The notes: a model not told the origin generated them from the letters alone. DNA of 64,000 bases from Cryptomeria japonica (GCF_030272615.1 NC_081415.1:377999892-378063891), one strand, 5' to 3'; positions 1 through 9,948 are shown, counted from the stretch's first letter. A program made the numbers and translations.

Positions 1-1394
1 GGAGTGGTTACCGGTGAGGGGTCTCTTTTCCTAACAACTCTTTTGAAAGTTGCTGGCATATCTCCTTCTGAGGAAGTATCCACTGGTGATAGATGAGTTT
101 CAGGTTGTTGGGCTGCCAACTCATCTTCTGTTATGCCTGTTTTCTTTAGTACATCTTCCTTTATGGCTTTTGCTTGTCTGGTTCCTTTCCTCACAAATGC
201 CTCAACTTTCTTTACTCTCTTTTTAGATTGAATTTGACTTTCGATGGTCCCAGCACTACCAAATACTTCTTCCTTTGGCTCATTGGGGGCTTCCAGAAGT
301 GCTTTGGCATAAGTTTCCACTATGTGGTCATCTATTTCATACCCCATCTCTGTAACCCAGATTATTCTTGGGATGACTGCTTCCATCCAGATCTCATCCT
401 TTTTGATTACAAAACATATCTCATCCTTGTATTTGTTGACAATTTCCTGTGATAGTTTGATTCTTTTATTCATTCTGACTTTTAGTGCTTGAAAATACTT
501 ATTGATATTCTTTTCTCTATTTTCACCCATGTTGTTGAATAAGTCAGACAATTGTTTTCCTATCGGTATGTCGAATCCAAAATCCTTATAGCCTATACTA
601 GGAGCCTGTTTGGTTATATGTAGCATTAAGCATACAAGCAAATTTCCAAATCTAAAGGTTCCTTTCTTATCCTTCTTGATTTTTTCTAAATTGTCAATTA
701 ACTCATCTTTTAACCATTCATAGATATCAATTTTCACATTGTCCTTAACCATGTCATAAGCACTCTTTATGCATAAACTGGAAACTGAGTTGAGCCTATT
801 TGCATGAGTTGCTTTGTAACCTAGAATCATGCTAATGAATCTCACATTTGTATCAGTCACATCATTAACCCTCAATGATCTTTTGTCGGATGTTGCGCCA
901 GTTAATTTCATTACTAGGTCATTAGAGACCTTCTTGGTTTTGTCGGGTCTGCTACCAGTGGAGGGTAACCTTGTCACTACTTTCACAGCTACCTTTGTAA
1001 TTTTATGCACTGAGTCAAGCCAAAAGAATGAGCCATGTACCCTGCTAAGAACTATCCTAACCACTTCCTTGGGAAATTCAGCAATGCAGAGGATTTCAGT
1101 GAATCCTAGGGTTTCAACAATTTTATGTTCAGGTTTCACATTTTCGACATTGTCACATATAACAGATTTATACATGTTTTTAATTTCTTCATCACCTAAT
1201 TCCTCTATGTTGCAATGAATATACATTCTAGGGTCTTCTGCATAAACAACACCCTTTGGAATTTGGGAAAAAGCACTTGTGTTGTCATCTTTCTTAGCTA
1301 CCTCAGGAACTAGCTGAAACATGGGCCTAGGTCATTTTATAACCTTGACTGCTGTAGGGTTTGCTATGAATTCAGGTGTAGAGGAGGATGCCAT
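1..1394 (-). CDS. Unrecognised additional ORF downstream of gag; partial, runs off left edge
   Basis: Reading leftwards from ATG at 1394, 20 codons (MASSSTPEF...) are followed by a TGA at 1334-1332. From 1331 the same frame stays open for 443 codons to the window edge, with the next Met at 1322. An open frame this long in such AT-rich, decayed DNA is very unlikely by chance. I recognise no domain: no retroviral protease, integrase or RT motif is visible. The middle is rich in Val, Ile, Lys and Asp with amphipathic stretches; the last ~100 visible residues are Lys/Glu-rich with basic clusters (SKKRVKKVEAF). It lies in sense orientation 306 bp after the gag stop of the copia-like element, where pol would normally begin, so it looks like an added ORF of a non-autonomous element. 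The TGA may be a real mutation, with translation possible from Met 1322. Function unknown. Confidence 0.6.
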
Positions 1395-1536
1395 GATGAT
1401 AAATACCTTTTTCTGCCTTTGGATGGATTGATTGCTGAAGTGCTTTGCCTCTTTGCTTGGAATGCCTTAGCTCGGAAATCTTCGTGCTCTCTGAAAGTTG
1501 GAATTCACGGTGAAATGAAATGGAGCCAAAAACCTT

Positions 1537-1545
1537 ATTTTATAA
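1537..1545 (-). promoter_or_regulatory. TATA-box-like element upstream of the additional ORF
   Basis: Minus-strand TATAAAATA lies about 145 bp upstream of the ATG at 1394, inside the 306-bp spacer (1395-1700) that separates gag from the additional ORF. The spacer otherwise holds two copies of a motif containing CCGGTAATG (1575-1620) and no ORF. Spacing fits a TATA box plus a ~110-nt 5' leader. This is motif-level evidence only. Confidence 0.4.
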
Positions 1546-1700
1546 AGCCTTTTTTGCTACCTACCACATTAATTGCTTGCCGGTAATGTAATAACTTAAC
1601 TTTATTTGCCGGTAATGAAAGATTTTCAACTTCTTTTCTCTAACTGAGGGAATAATAGCACATGTGTCATTTGATTGCCAAACCCTCAAGATAATTTTCT

Positions 1701-2858
1701 TCAATTTAATGAAGAAAATCCTGCCGGTGGAGCATTGCTCTGTCCTGCCGGTGGAGCATCATATTGTCCTGTCGGTGAAGCATTTGTTGGTTCTACCAGT
1801 GGAGGAGTAACCTCAATATTTAGATCACCTTTTTTAATCCGTTGTTTTGAAAATTCTTGCTTAACCTCTTCAACCTTTTTCTTACCTTTCAAGCTAGTAC
1901 TTCTGTTATCTACAGGTGTACCTTTACTTCTACAAAATTTAGCAATATGACCAATCTTGTTACATGCATAATAGGTTACATTATTTTTCTGAATAGCTTT
2001 CTCATAACCTATGCTGGTTTGTGTTCTGCATTTATTTGATAAATGATCAAATCTTCCACAAACATAACATCTTACATTCATTCTACAATTTTCAGAGTTA
2101 TAACCAATTTTGTTGCATTTGGTGCATTGACCGGTGGGAGGATTGATGTTCTGATAATTCCTAGATCTACATTCATTTGCCCTATGACCATATTTATTAT
2201 AGTTAAAGAATTTTCCATTGAATTTGTAAGTATTAGAAGGTCTTACCAGTTTGCTGTGATCCTGGGTATTTGCAGTACCAAAGCTTTCTCCAACTTCAAA
2301 TCCAATTCCAGAAGTGTCACCTTTGGGTTTTTGATTCTTCAATAAGGTACCAAGTTCTTCTGAGCTTTTCTTGAATTTTTCTTTGTGTTGATTTGCAGTT
2401 TCCAATTCCCTTTCCAAGATTTCTTTTTGTCTCATTAGTTCATTTGAGTCATTCTAAGTGTGCATCAGATCTGTCTTCAACATGTCATTTTCATAGCTAA
2501 GTCTTGTGTTCTCATTTACTGCATCACTTAGTCTTCTGGTCAATTCTTCTTCATTCTTCTTTCTATCCTCAATTTCTTTGCAAAATCTCATAGTCATATC
2601 CTGCATTTCATTTTTTGTTGTCATGATCTCTTGTTTCAATTTGCTTATCATATCATTTAGTGATTCCTTTTCATCATTCTCATTTTGCAATTTTTCACAA
2701 AGTTCTCTTCTCTTGTTTCTTGTAACAGTAAGATTTTCTTGAAGTGCTTGAATAATGTCCTGAGCTACTTTTAAATCATCTTCTAATTTGATATTTTTCA
2801 ACTTCTCTGCATCATAGTCAGTAAGAGCTCCTTCAAGTTGCTTCATCAGATTTTCCAT
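1701..2858 (-). pseudogene. gag: gag-like protein of copia-like element: coiled coil plus zinc knuckles, one internal stop
   Basis: Start chosen at ATG 2858 (MENLMKQLEG), 57 bp after the primer-binding site. Codons 1-134 form a long heptad-rich, Lys/Glu/Leu coiled coil. A TAG at 2456-2454 interrupts, and the same frame continues 250 codons to 1701. The second half starts with more coiled coil and then has four CCHC-type positions, of which only CYVCGRFDHLSNKC (about 2030-2070) is intact. The others have lost a Cys (NYNKYGH..., YYACNKIGH...) or the His (CTKCNKIGY...). The tail holds short repeats of PPAGQ type, from a CCGGTGGAGCA-like DNA repeat at 1722-1800. The N-terminal half does not look like the usual copia UBN2-type gag, so homology may be distant. 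Nucleocapsid role is inferred from the knuckles. Confidence 0.7.
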
Positions 2859-2914
2859 CTTTACTGGTGTCAAGATCTTCCTCAAGCTGTTAGACTTTTG
2901 AAAATAGAGGACTA

Positions 2915-2929
2915 GGCTCTGATACCAAT
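2915..2929 (-). other. Primer-binding site, initiator tRNA-Met type
   Basis: On the minus strand ATTGGTATCAGAGCC follows immediately after the LTR end ...CCTAACA. The core TGGTATCAGAGC is the standard copia primer site complementary to the 3' end of tRNA-iMet. It fixes 2930-4021 as the 5' LTR and shows the element body lies to the left. Confidence 0.85.
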
Positions 2930-3537
2930 TGTTAGGGTTCCTACAGATACTGAGAGGGGGGGGTGAATCAGTATCTGACCGGTAATGAAATTCTCTTAAA
3001 ACTGAATATGCAGAATATAAAGTAATAGTATACCGGTATGCAAGAATTAATGCAAATAACAGAATAAAAAACACCCACATGAAAAGAACACCATAACACA
3101 AGATGTTTAACAAGGAAACCTGGTGTGGGAAAAACCTCGGTGGGATTTGTGACCCACAATATTCACTTACTGGCCAATAAGAGAATATTACTTACAATAG
3201 GGGCCTACACATGCAGGAAGGCCAACTGCCTAGAGCTCACTGCTCAATAAGAAGTCACACTGACTTACAATGAGGATTATGCAAATCCAATAATCTGTAC
3301 TGCTTTACAAGAGCATCTTTAATGCCAGATTCAGTACCTGTTCTTGCTCTATTCTTTACATATACCCTTGACCTACAATTCGCACATTAGGTCTGCCTTA
3401 TAATTTATTTATGCTTCCTATCCATATCCTACAAATGCCTACAATGATCTCTTTTATATACAAGAGTCATTTTACAATTTGCCAAGTTGGCTTATAATAA
3501 TAAACAAAATATTACATATCAAAAATCCTGTCGGCCT

Positions 3538-3645
3538 CTGTGCTGGTATACATATTTCCTTCTATGCCAGTGTATATCTTCTGTGCCGGTATACATATTT
3601 CCTTCTGTGCCAGTGTATATCTTCTGTGCCGGTGCCGGTGTAGAT
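3538..3645. repeat. 43-bp tandem repeat in LTR, about 2.5 copies
   Basis: Units begin CTGTGCTGGTATACATA (3538), CTGTGCCGGTATACATA (3581) and CTGTGCCGGTGCCGGTG (3624), an exact 43-bp spacing. Each contains TTCTGTGCCGGT/CCAGTGTATATC modules. Confidence 0.85.
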
Positions 3646-3700
3646 TGATCTTGCTAATGCCGGTGCACTGTCTTGTTTGAATAATATTTTGCCGATAGAA

Positions 3701-3962
3701 TGTCTTGCCGGTGCCATAGGATTGCAAGGTTGCCTGTGTAATGCTTTGCTGGTATAATGTCTTGCCGGTGCCATAGGATTGCAAGGTTGCTTGTGTAATG
3801 CTTTGCTGGTATAATGTCTTGCCGGTGCCATAGGATTGCAAGGTTGACTGTGTAATGCTTTGCTGGTATAATGTCTTGCCAGTGCCATAGGATTGCAAGG
3901 TTGCATGTGTAATGCTTTGCCGGTATAATGTCTTGCTGGTGCCATAGGATTGCAAGGTTGCC
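3701..3962. repeat. 57-bp tandem repeat in LTR, five copies
   Basis: The anchor TGTCTTGCCGGTGCCATAGG starts at 3701, 3758, 3815, 3872 and 3929, exactly 57 bp apart; the fifth copy ends near 3962. Only a few substitutions separate units. Because 57 is 19 codons, and the unit lacks stops in any minus-strand frame, all three minus frames stay open and give 19-residue repeats. I read this as a minisatellite in the LTR and do not annotate a protein. Confidence 0.9.
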
Positions 3963-4099
3963 ATCAATGACAAAACCTTCAATCACACACAATGTCTCAT
4001 TGGAGTGTCCATATGCCAACATATATTGGGTATTTGGATGAATGTTCAGGATATGAAAACCTTTCATTTATTTGGAACATTGTATCAGTATTGTGTAGT

Positions 4100-4437
4100 T
4101 GTTGGGGAAATGTCCATTCAAGCATGATCCATTGTTATCATTGATATTAAGATTAGATTAGATTCCCTAATCCTTAATCTCTTTTGTCTTATGTTATTTA
4201 AGTCAAGTAAATTTTTGTGTTCTAGAAACATTCAAATATTCAAGCATCATTGTAAGCCCCCTTGGATTACCAAAAATCACATTAACCATTGATACTATCC
4301 ACACGTCAAGATCTAACAGTATAAACTTTGGAGTCATCTCAAGTAATCACATAGTTTAGCATTTGAGAAGAGTTTGTTCAAGAGAGGATAGAGTATTCAA
4401 TAGTTTATTTTTGTGTTCGATCATAAAACACATATCA
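4100..4437 (+). mobile_element. Candidate short LTR of a degraded gypsy-like element
   Basis: TGTTGGGGAAATG at 4100 to CACATATCA at 4437 gives a 338-bp TG...CA segment, followed after six bases by a primer-site-like TTGGCACTAGGAGGGC. No second LTR copy is in view, so the boundaries rest on the termini and the primer-like sequence alone. Confidence 0.45.
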
Positions 4438-4443
4438 AAAAAA

Positions 4444-4459
4444 TTGGCACTAGGAGGGC
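4444..4459 (+). other. Primer-binding-site-like sequence
   Basis: TTGGCACTAGGAGGGC resembles the TGGCRC...-type primer sites of plant gypsy elements and lies just after the candidate LTR end. The matching tRNA was not determined. Confidence 0.4.
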
Positions 4460-5231
4460 ATGATAGTGAATGAGCATTTTAATGAGTACTTGAATAGTTG
4501 ACACTGGAGCTTATCAAGTCATATTTTGAAGCAATTGCCAACATAATTTGCATAAGAAAAGAAGGTGATCGCTGGACTATCAACCAAATTGCAAAGGAAT
4601 GTAAGTAGTTCACATTCAAATATATCACATCTAAAACTAAAATGAGATTTCAAAGCTAAATTTGAGATATGTTGGATCTCTTTTATGTTGAAAGATCCAA
4701 AAAAACTAGAAAAGTTCAAAAAAAAGAGAGTAAAAAATGTGAAAATCCAAAAACAATAAAAATAGAAAATTCAAAAAGAAATATTTCTCAATGGAGGGGC
4801 AACAACATTGCCAAGATGATCGATAGGTTGACATTTCTCAACTTTGATGGATTTTGAATGTGCAACTTGATCCACATAGTTTGTCCAAACTTGCAGTACT
4901 TGGGAAATGTAGAATGTATGAGACTATAGAGCATGATGACCTACATTGCTTGACATTTTTTTCAAGAGTGGAGCTAGCACTACAAGGAAATATTTTTCTT
5001 TGGTATATTCCAAAACTGGGAGAATCTTTGGTATATTCCAAAACTGGAATAATCCGGTAATTTTCGTGTTCCAAAAAGTAATGACACATTCACAAGATTT
5101 ATTGGGATGATCGAAAATCGACTTGGTCTCAAAGGTGAACTGTGCTTAGATGGTATATTTCTAGCTTTATGGTGCAGGATTAATAATACAACCCTCTCAA
5201 AGTTTACTTGCTCATTGTGTGAAGTCGCTAT
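4460..5231 (+). other. Degraded internal region of the gypsy-like remnant
   Basis: Plus-strand frames contain scattered short open pieces with Lys-rich runs (about 4669-4857) and many stops. A short direct repeat, TTGGTATATTCCAAAACTGG, occurs twice (5000-5050). The remnant ends where E1's LTR starts at 5232. No domain is recognisable. Confidence 0.35.
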
Positions 5232-6209
5232 TGTATACACCTAAAACTGGCTTCAGAAAATTAATTAAATACAAGTTATTTAACTAATGTCTAATGTCTA
5301 ATTCCTCTATCTATAAATAAATTCTTTAATTTATTTATATGATTTATGACATTTATTCTTCCCATCCTAAATCATTTCCACATCATCCATCAACTTATCT
5401 TATTATGCTACATCAACATGTGTCTCATAAATTAAATATTTTCTAATATTTGATTGATCAAATATCTTCAACCAATTCAACAAACATGGAGAGACACATG
5501 GCATTTACAACCAATTGAGGACACTTGGCATTCCTTTTTCTTCTCCATCCTCCACATATCACTTGTTTCCCCTTAAGGAAAAATGATCCACTTTTCTCTC
5601 TAACTTCTCCATCTCTAGCCCTTCATATTTTCGAATCAAATCTACAACCATCCATCTTTGCCACCTAGGGCATGAGCCTTGGAAAATATATAAATAAACC
5701 CTCATTTGCACAAATAAAGGTCTAGAAGCTATATGATCATTTTCCACAAATTAGGAGCATTAAGCACTGAGCATTTTAGTAATCTTTAAGCATTTCATTA
5801 AGCACTGAGCATTAATTAGGAAGAATTTTAGTAATATTTAAGCATTTCATCAAGAACTGAGAATTGCACAAATTAGGAGCATTAAGCACTGAGCATAGCA
5901 TAGCATTATAATTTAGTGTAGATCAATACTACATTTTAACATCATGTAGAATCAAAATTGCATCTCATCTAGCTTAGTATTATACAATTGTAGGAATAAT
6001 TTCTTACATTTGAATTCAATCGCATTCTATAGGTTGTCATTTTGAAAGCCATCAATGGATAAATTTGAGAGCTAATATGGCTGAATAAATCCTTGGGGAT
6101 AGAGGAGAATGGGAGATTCATAAGGAAGCAGAGTTTGAATTTCTTTCTCTTAAATTTTCTTTCAATTAGTCTAATTTATGTGTTTAATGTTTAATTTGAT
6201 TGACACACA
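5232..6209 (+). mobile_element. 5' LTR of element E1
   Basis: TGTATACACCTAAAACTGG at 5232 to TTGACACACA at 6209, 978 bp, with a primer-like site next to it. A second copy in the same orientation starts at 32661 and matches up to its interruption at 33219, which identifies the pair as E1's two LTRs. Near 5750-5910 the LTR carries an imperfect tandem repeat (AGGAGCATTAAGCACTGAGC units) with about 90 bp more than the 3' copy. Confidence 0.8.
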
Positions 6210-6212
6210 TTT

Positions 6213-6235
6213 TTCTGGTGCCCGTTATGGGGCCC
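6213..6235 (+). other. Primer-binding-site-like sequence of E1
   Basis: CTGGTGCCCGTTATGGGGCC begins five bases after the LTR end. It resembles the TGGCGCCGTTGCCGGGG type of primer site of Tat/Athila gypsy elements, with several changes. Confidence 0.55.
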
Positions 6236-6289
6236 GACCCCATTTTAACATTTTATCGCAGGTTTTTGACATATACAGATCCGAAGATT

Positions 6290-6525
6290 CATTTTGGCAC
6301 ATTCAACTTAAACTCTGACACATTTAACCTCTATTATAGTGCATCCAACAGTTCTTTTTGTGCATTTAACTGTTATTTTTTGTGCATTTAACTGTTCTTT
6401 TGACACATTTAACTGTTATTTTTGTGCATTTAACTGTTCTTTTTGCACTTTTAATGCATCTGTAGCACATTTAACAATTCTTTTAGCACATCCAATTTTT
6501 TCGTTTTAGCACATTTGAAACAAAG
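6290..6525 (+). repeat. Degenerate ~22-bp tandem repeat in E1 leader
   Basis: About ten imperfect units of TTTGTGCATTTAACTGTTCT type (variants with GACACATTTAACTG and TAGCACATTTAAC). A similar array in the opposite orientation lies at 8920-9200. Confidence 0.75.
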
Positions 6526-7308
6526 ACCAAAAATGTTTTAATCAGTGCTTCTATCTATCGTGCATGTGAAACTCCAACAATTGAAAATCATATAGAGAAA
6601 GATTCAAACTACTGACAGTGTACTGCAGGACCTAGCATGGAGATTCTCAACATAATTGTTTATCTTTTATCTACATGCTTAAAATAGGCACATAGCTTAA
6701 GTAAAGGGTTAATTGAACATTGTCTACTATGCTTATAAAATGATAGGTATATGCTTTCCCCTTAATTGAGTGACCAAAAAGCCACACTCACTCTTTCAAT
6801 TCATTGCATTAGGATAACACCTTTTAGAAGGCCTGCCCTCCCGAGTAGCCCATAAGGCCCGGTGAGAGGGGAATGACATAAGTGGGAATAGTTAAAGCCA
6901 AGTTATTCCAACCCACTATAATTAAATTTACCTTCCCTTTGATTCTCACTTCGTCCTTTGGATTTTTCAAAGGATTTTCTTTATCGAAGGCTGACCTTGT
7001 TGGTTTTTACATGTTAGGTCTTTTTCTTCAGGTTTTGATCCCTTTCTAGGCCGATCGGATCCCCTTGGATCATATAAATTATTGTAATAGAGCATTAGAA
7101 TGTATCCTACGAGTTAGATAGAACATAGAAGCAAAATCTTAAGTTTGAGGTCTCGGTTGTGACTTGTTGTGTATTTTGAGCATGTTTTAGTAGGCCTGTG
7201 AGCTGGTTACTGTAACTCGGTTGTTACAGATTGGTTGTAATTAGTTATCATGATATAATTCAGTCCGTTCTGCATTGCCTCCATCATGTCCTTGTGTTTT
7301 CATTGTGC
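6526..7308 (+). other. E1 leader, no gene seen
   Basis: No supported ORF. The block 6830-6900 (CATAAGGCCCGGTGAGAGG) resembles 36075-36125 in the G2 leader (CATAAGGTCAAGTGAGAG), so the leaders of E1 and G2 share ancestry. The rest is unassigned AT-rich sequence. Confidence 0.4.
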
Positions 7309-8480
7309 TTACTCTTGCTGACCAGTTTGGACTGATCTCTTTGAGGTCCCTTCTAACCGGCGACTGCACCAGATAGTGTCAACCATGACTGTCCCTACGG
7401 TGGTCCACTCCAATTTGTCAGCAAGGACCTCAACACATTCATATCACTCAATGGCTATCTCTCTCAGCCTGTAGCTGAGCAACCTATCCATGTAACTACC
7501 CCACCTATCCTGCAACTGTTGTACCGTCCTCTGTAATGCAATTATCTATGTCAGCTACTGCTGTGGTGGCACTATGATTTGAATCGTGGGCTGTTGTGGT
7601 CTTAACTGTTGCTGAGATGGTTGAGGATGTTTCCCTATCCGTATTGACACATTTTGTAATGAAACCAATGCCAGAGGTCTATTTGACTACCTCCTTTGAA
7701 CCAAGCGCTACTCATCAACCACCTCCTCTACGTCCTCACCACCACCAACACACACATCTCCCCTTCCTCTGCCTCCCTCCACTCTCCCCACATCTCCTCC
7801 TCCCATATCTACCTCTAGTCTCCCCTTGCCTTGACCATCTCCCTCTCCTGCTCTTTGTCTCCGCCCTCGCCGTCAAGGTCAGTCCTCCTCATCATCAACT
7901 ACCTCTAATGGAGGTATTGGCTCTCTAGGACTAGTCAACCTAGGGAATGAATGCTCTAGTAGATACTATGAATGTTGTGGTGTCAGGCCTCCATCTAAAA
8001 TATCTAGTCTCATATCCCAAGCCAAACTAGGGAGTGCATAAAAATTTGCTCTAGTTGTCTCAAAATCCAAGGAAGGACCCCAATTTGCTCTGTCCTTGTG
8101 TGTTCGGGCATACAAGGAAAAAACCTAAGACCCTCAATATCCTCACTCCCAAAGATACTCTACAAAGAAACTTTCCCCCCATCTTGTGATGATCATACTG
8201 AACCAGCTCTCTAGTCAACGAGATACAAATAATCCTGTATACATCCTGAGGTGTCACCGCCATCTCTTCGATAGGCAAGTGGAATGTATTGTGGTCTCTA
8301 TGCCACTTCTCAGCCAAAGAAGTCAGTAAGGCTCTGTTCATCCTATACTCGGGCATAAATAAAATGTGTGATAGCTTGCAAGAGTCAATAATAGCTTTAT
8401 CAATATTAGTGAGATCTCCTCTCATCGCAAAAGTCTCTGGGTATCTCTCACGAGACATCAACACATCTAAATCCTCCTGC
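7309..8480 (-). pseudogene. Plant mobile domain (PMD) protein, antisense inside E1; broken
   Basis: The minus strand from 8480 encodes a clear PMD segment: RALLTSLAEKWHRDHNTFHL followed by PIEEMAVTPQDVYRIICISL (about 8345-8220), the hallmark of the MAIN/aminotransferase-like PMD family found in plant genomes and transposons. A splice acceptor (TTGATATCAAATTGCAG) precedes the first codons at 8480, so this is a second exon rather than a start. The frame breaks after about 8060. An acidic/basic low-complexity linker occupies 7700-7930. A further open stretch with LQRTVQQLQDRWGSYMDRLL (about 7540-7311) ends at a TAA and holds one TGA. The gene is antisense to E1's LTRs. Function in the element is unknown; PMD proteins act in nuclear silencing or are transposon cargo. 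Confidence 0.65.
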
Positions 8481-8596
8481 AATTTGATATCAACAAAATA
8501 TCAGTTGTCTATTAAATCCATCAAATAAATCAATCACATAAATTAGCTATCTAATTAGCTCACTTGAGATTTTAATCAGTCTCTTCGAGCACCTAT

Positions 8597-8830
8597 TAGT
8601 GACACTCATCAATTATGAGCTCACACAATCAATCAACCCTACCAATCATCAATCTTTGAGTTTATATAATTGACGCTCATCAATCATGAGGTCAATCAAA
8701 CTCAACTTATCAATGACACCCATCAATCATGAGGTCACACAAGAAATAAATCCTATCAAATCATCAATTCTTGAGTTTATATCATTGACACTCATCAATC
8801 ATGAGGTCGATCAAACTCAATCAATTAGTC
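8597..8830. repeat. Imperfect tandem repeat in PMD intron
   Basis: Four units built on CACTCATCAATCATGAGGTC (8597, 8671, 8707, 8788), spaced irregularly with TTGAGTTTATATNATTGAC between some of them. It lies between the candidate donor at 9283 and the acceptor at 8481. Confidence 0.7.
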
Positions 8831-8919
8831 GGTCTAGTGAAAACATCAAAGCAATCAAGAAACTGAAATTTTCATCAACCAAAAATTCACAAAAACAAAA
8901 AAAAATCACTCTTTGTTTT

Positions 8920-9200
8920 AAATGTGCCGAAACAGTAATCAAATGCACTAGAACATAATTTAAAAGCGCTAACTAATTCATCACATGCATTAAAAAATTC
9001 ATAAAAAGTGCAATAATTTATCAAATGCTCTAAAATCATGACCCACCAAAGTGTTGAAACCCTAAATCAAATGCACAACAATAAAATTTAAAAGCTCCAA
9101 AACGCTTATCATATGTGCCATGGGAAAAATCAAATGCACTGCAATAATTGTCAAAAGCACTAAAAGATTTTAAAAGCACCAAAAGAAGCTAAAAATCTCA
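8920..9200 (-). repeat. Degenerate ~25-bp array, inverted relative to 6290-6525
   Basis: Units such as AAACAGTAATCAAATGCACT and AAAAGTGCAATAATTTATCA recur about ten times. Read on the minus strand they give the TGCATTTGA...TTTT pattern of the 6290-6525 array. Confidence 0.6.
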
Positions 9201-9282
9201 AAAACCCGCAACAAGCTATTGAAAAATCACACAAATCTCCCAAAAATCAAAATTTAACAATCAAAAGAGGTTAAAAACCCAC

Positions 9283-9460
9283 TTACCAGAGGTCCATATG
9301 TTGTTGGCCAATTGAATCAATGAACCCTCTTCAATCAATGAGTGTGGTAAGGTGACACTATCTTGCTCCAAGCTATTCCTCTCTCAAATGCTCAATTCAC
9401 CAAAATCCAAATGTGCAAATGAGGTGGAAAGTTAACTCCAAGGCCCTATATAACTAGTAT
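9283..9460 (-). promoter_or_regulatory. Candidate promoter, first exon and splice donor of the PMD gene
   Basis: On the minus strand GTTATATAGGG (about 9458-9448) is TATA-like, followed by ~165 bp ending in CCTCTG|GTAAGTGGG, a good plant 5' splice site with the last exon base at 9283. Together with the acceptor at 8481 it implies an intron of about 0.8 kb filled with the two repeat arrays. The first exon has a stop in the frame that would join the PMD exon, so it is either mostly 5' UTR or decayed. Confidence 0.4.
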
Positions 9461-9924
9461 GGATGTGAGAGGGGTATGCTACAATCGTTTATGTGTGGGG
9501 AATTTATTTTGTGTAATCGCATCAATTTTCAAATAATCAAATAATTTTATTAGAGATCAATTTCAAAAATCCAAAAAAATTGAAAAATTCCAAAAAATTT
9601 CAAAAAAACCGAAAAATTTGAAAAATCATTAAAATAATTTTTTTCTCAATTGATCTCCTGAGGGAGAATCCATCCCTAATCAAAAATTGAATTTTTCTTT
9701 GAAATGAGTGTAAAGGGGAAAATTTGATTTGGCAATTTGCAACATAGAAGGAGAAATCACCAAATCAATTTCCGCTTGATGGGGGATTTCCTTTACATTC
9801 AAAAGAGGGGGGAATCCACTAAATTTAGTCACAAATCAGATAAGGAATGAATACTAAGTGGATTGAAAAATTATGATGTGTTTTTCCATTTTTTGTAAGT
9901 TGAAATGTTGAATTAGGGTAAAGT
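9461..9924. other. E1 internal sequence left of the CACTA insertion
   Basis: No ORF. It holds an A-rich low-complexity run (9560-9640, AAAAATTCCAAAAAATTTC-type) and ends in AGT at 9922-9924, the target duplication of the CACTA element. Confidence 0.5.
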
Positions 9925-9948
9925 CACTAGTACATTTGGAGCAGTTTT
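9925..9948 (+). repeat. Left terminal inverted repeat of CACTA element
   Basis: Starts CACTAGTACATTTG and includes GCAGTTTT; mirrored at 31661-31684 with four mismatches in 24. Confidence 0.85.

Larger units (their letters stand above)
2930..4021 (-). mobile_element. 5' LTR of minus-strand copia-like element
   Basis: In the element's own sense the LTR runs from TGTTGGCATATGG (4021) to CCTAACA (2930), 1,092 bp with TG...CA ends, directly followed by a tRNA-Met primer site. It shares plan and termini with the copia LTRs at 38177 and 46711: TGTTGGCAT start, a conserved block reading GGTTTTTCCCAcACC-like about 200 bp before the end, a C-rich run with CCCCCCCTCTCAGTATC, and a CTAACA end. It contains two tandem repeat arrays (3538-3645 and 3701-3962). 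Apparent ORFs in this stretch are by-products of those repeats. Confidence 0.8.

Noticed and set aside
829-1218. Plus-strand 129-codon ORF
   Set aside because: It lies opposite the much longer minus-strand frame 1331-1 and has no features of its own.
3701-3962. CRISPR-like array
   Set aside because: Units are contiguous with no unique spacers, and the context is a plant LTR.
3512-4067. Overlapping 127-156-codon repeat proteins on the minus strand
   Set aside because: They come from the 57-bp and 43-bp arrays, are equally open in three frames and lie inside an LTR.
7596-7928. Plus-strand Pro/His/Leu-rich ORF
   Set aside because: Shadow of the low-complexity linker in the minus-strand PMD gene.
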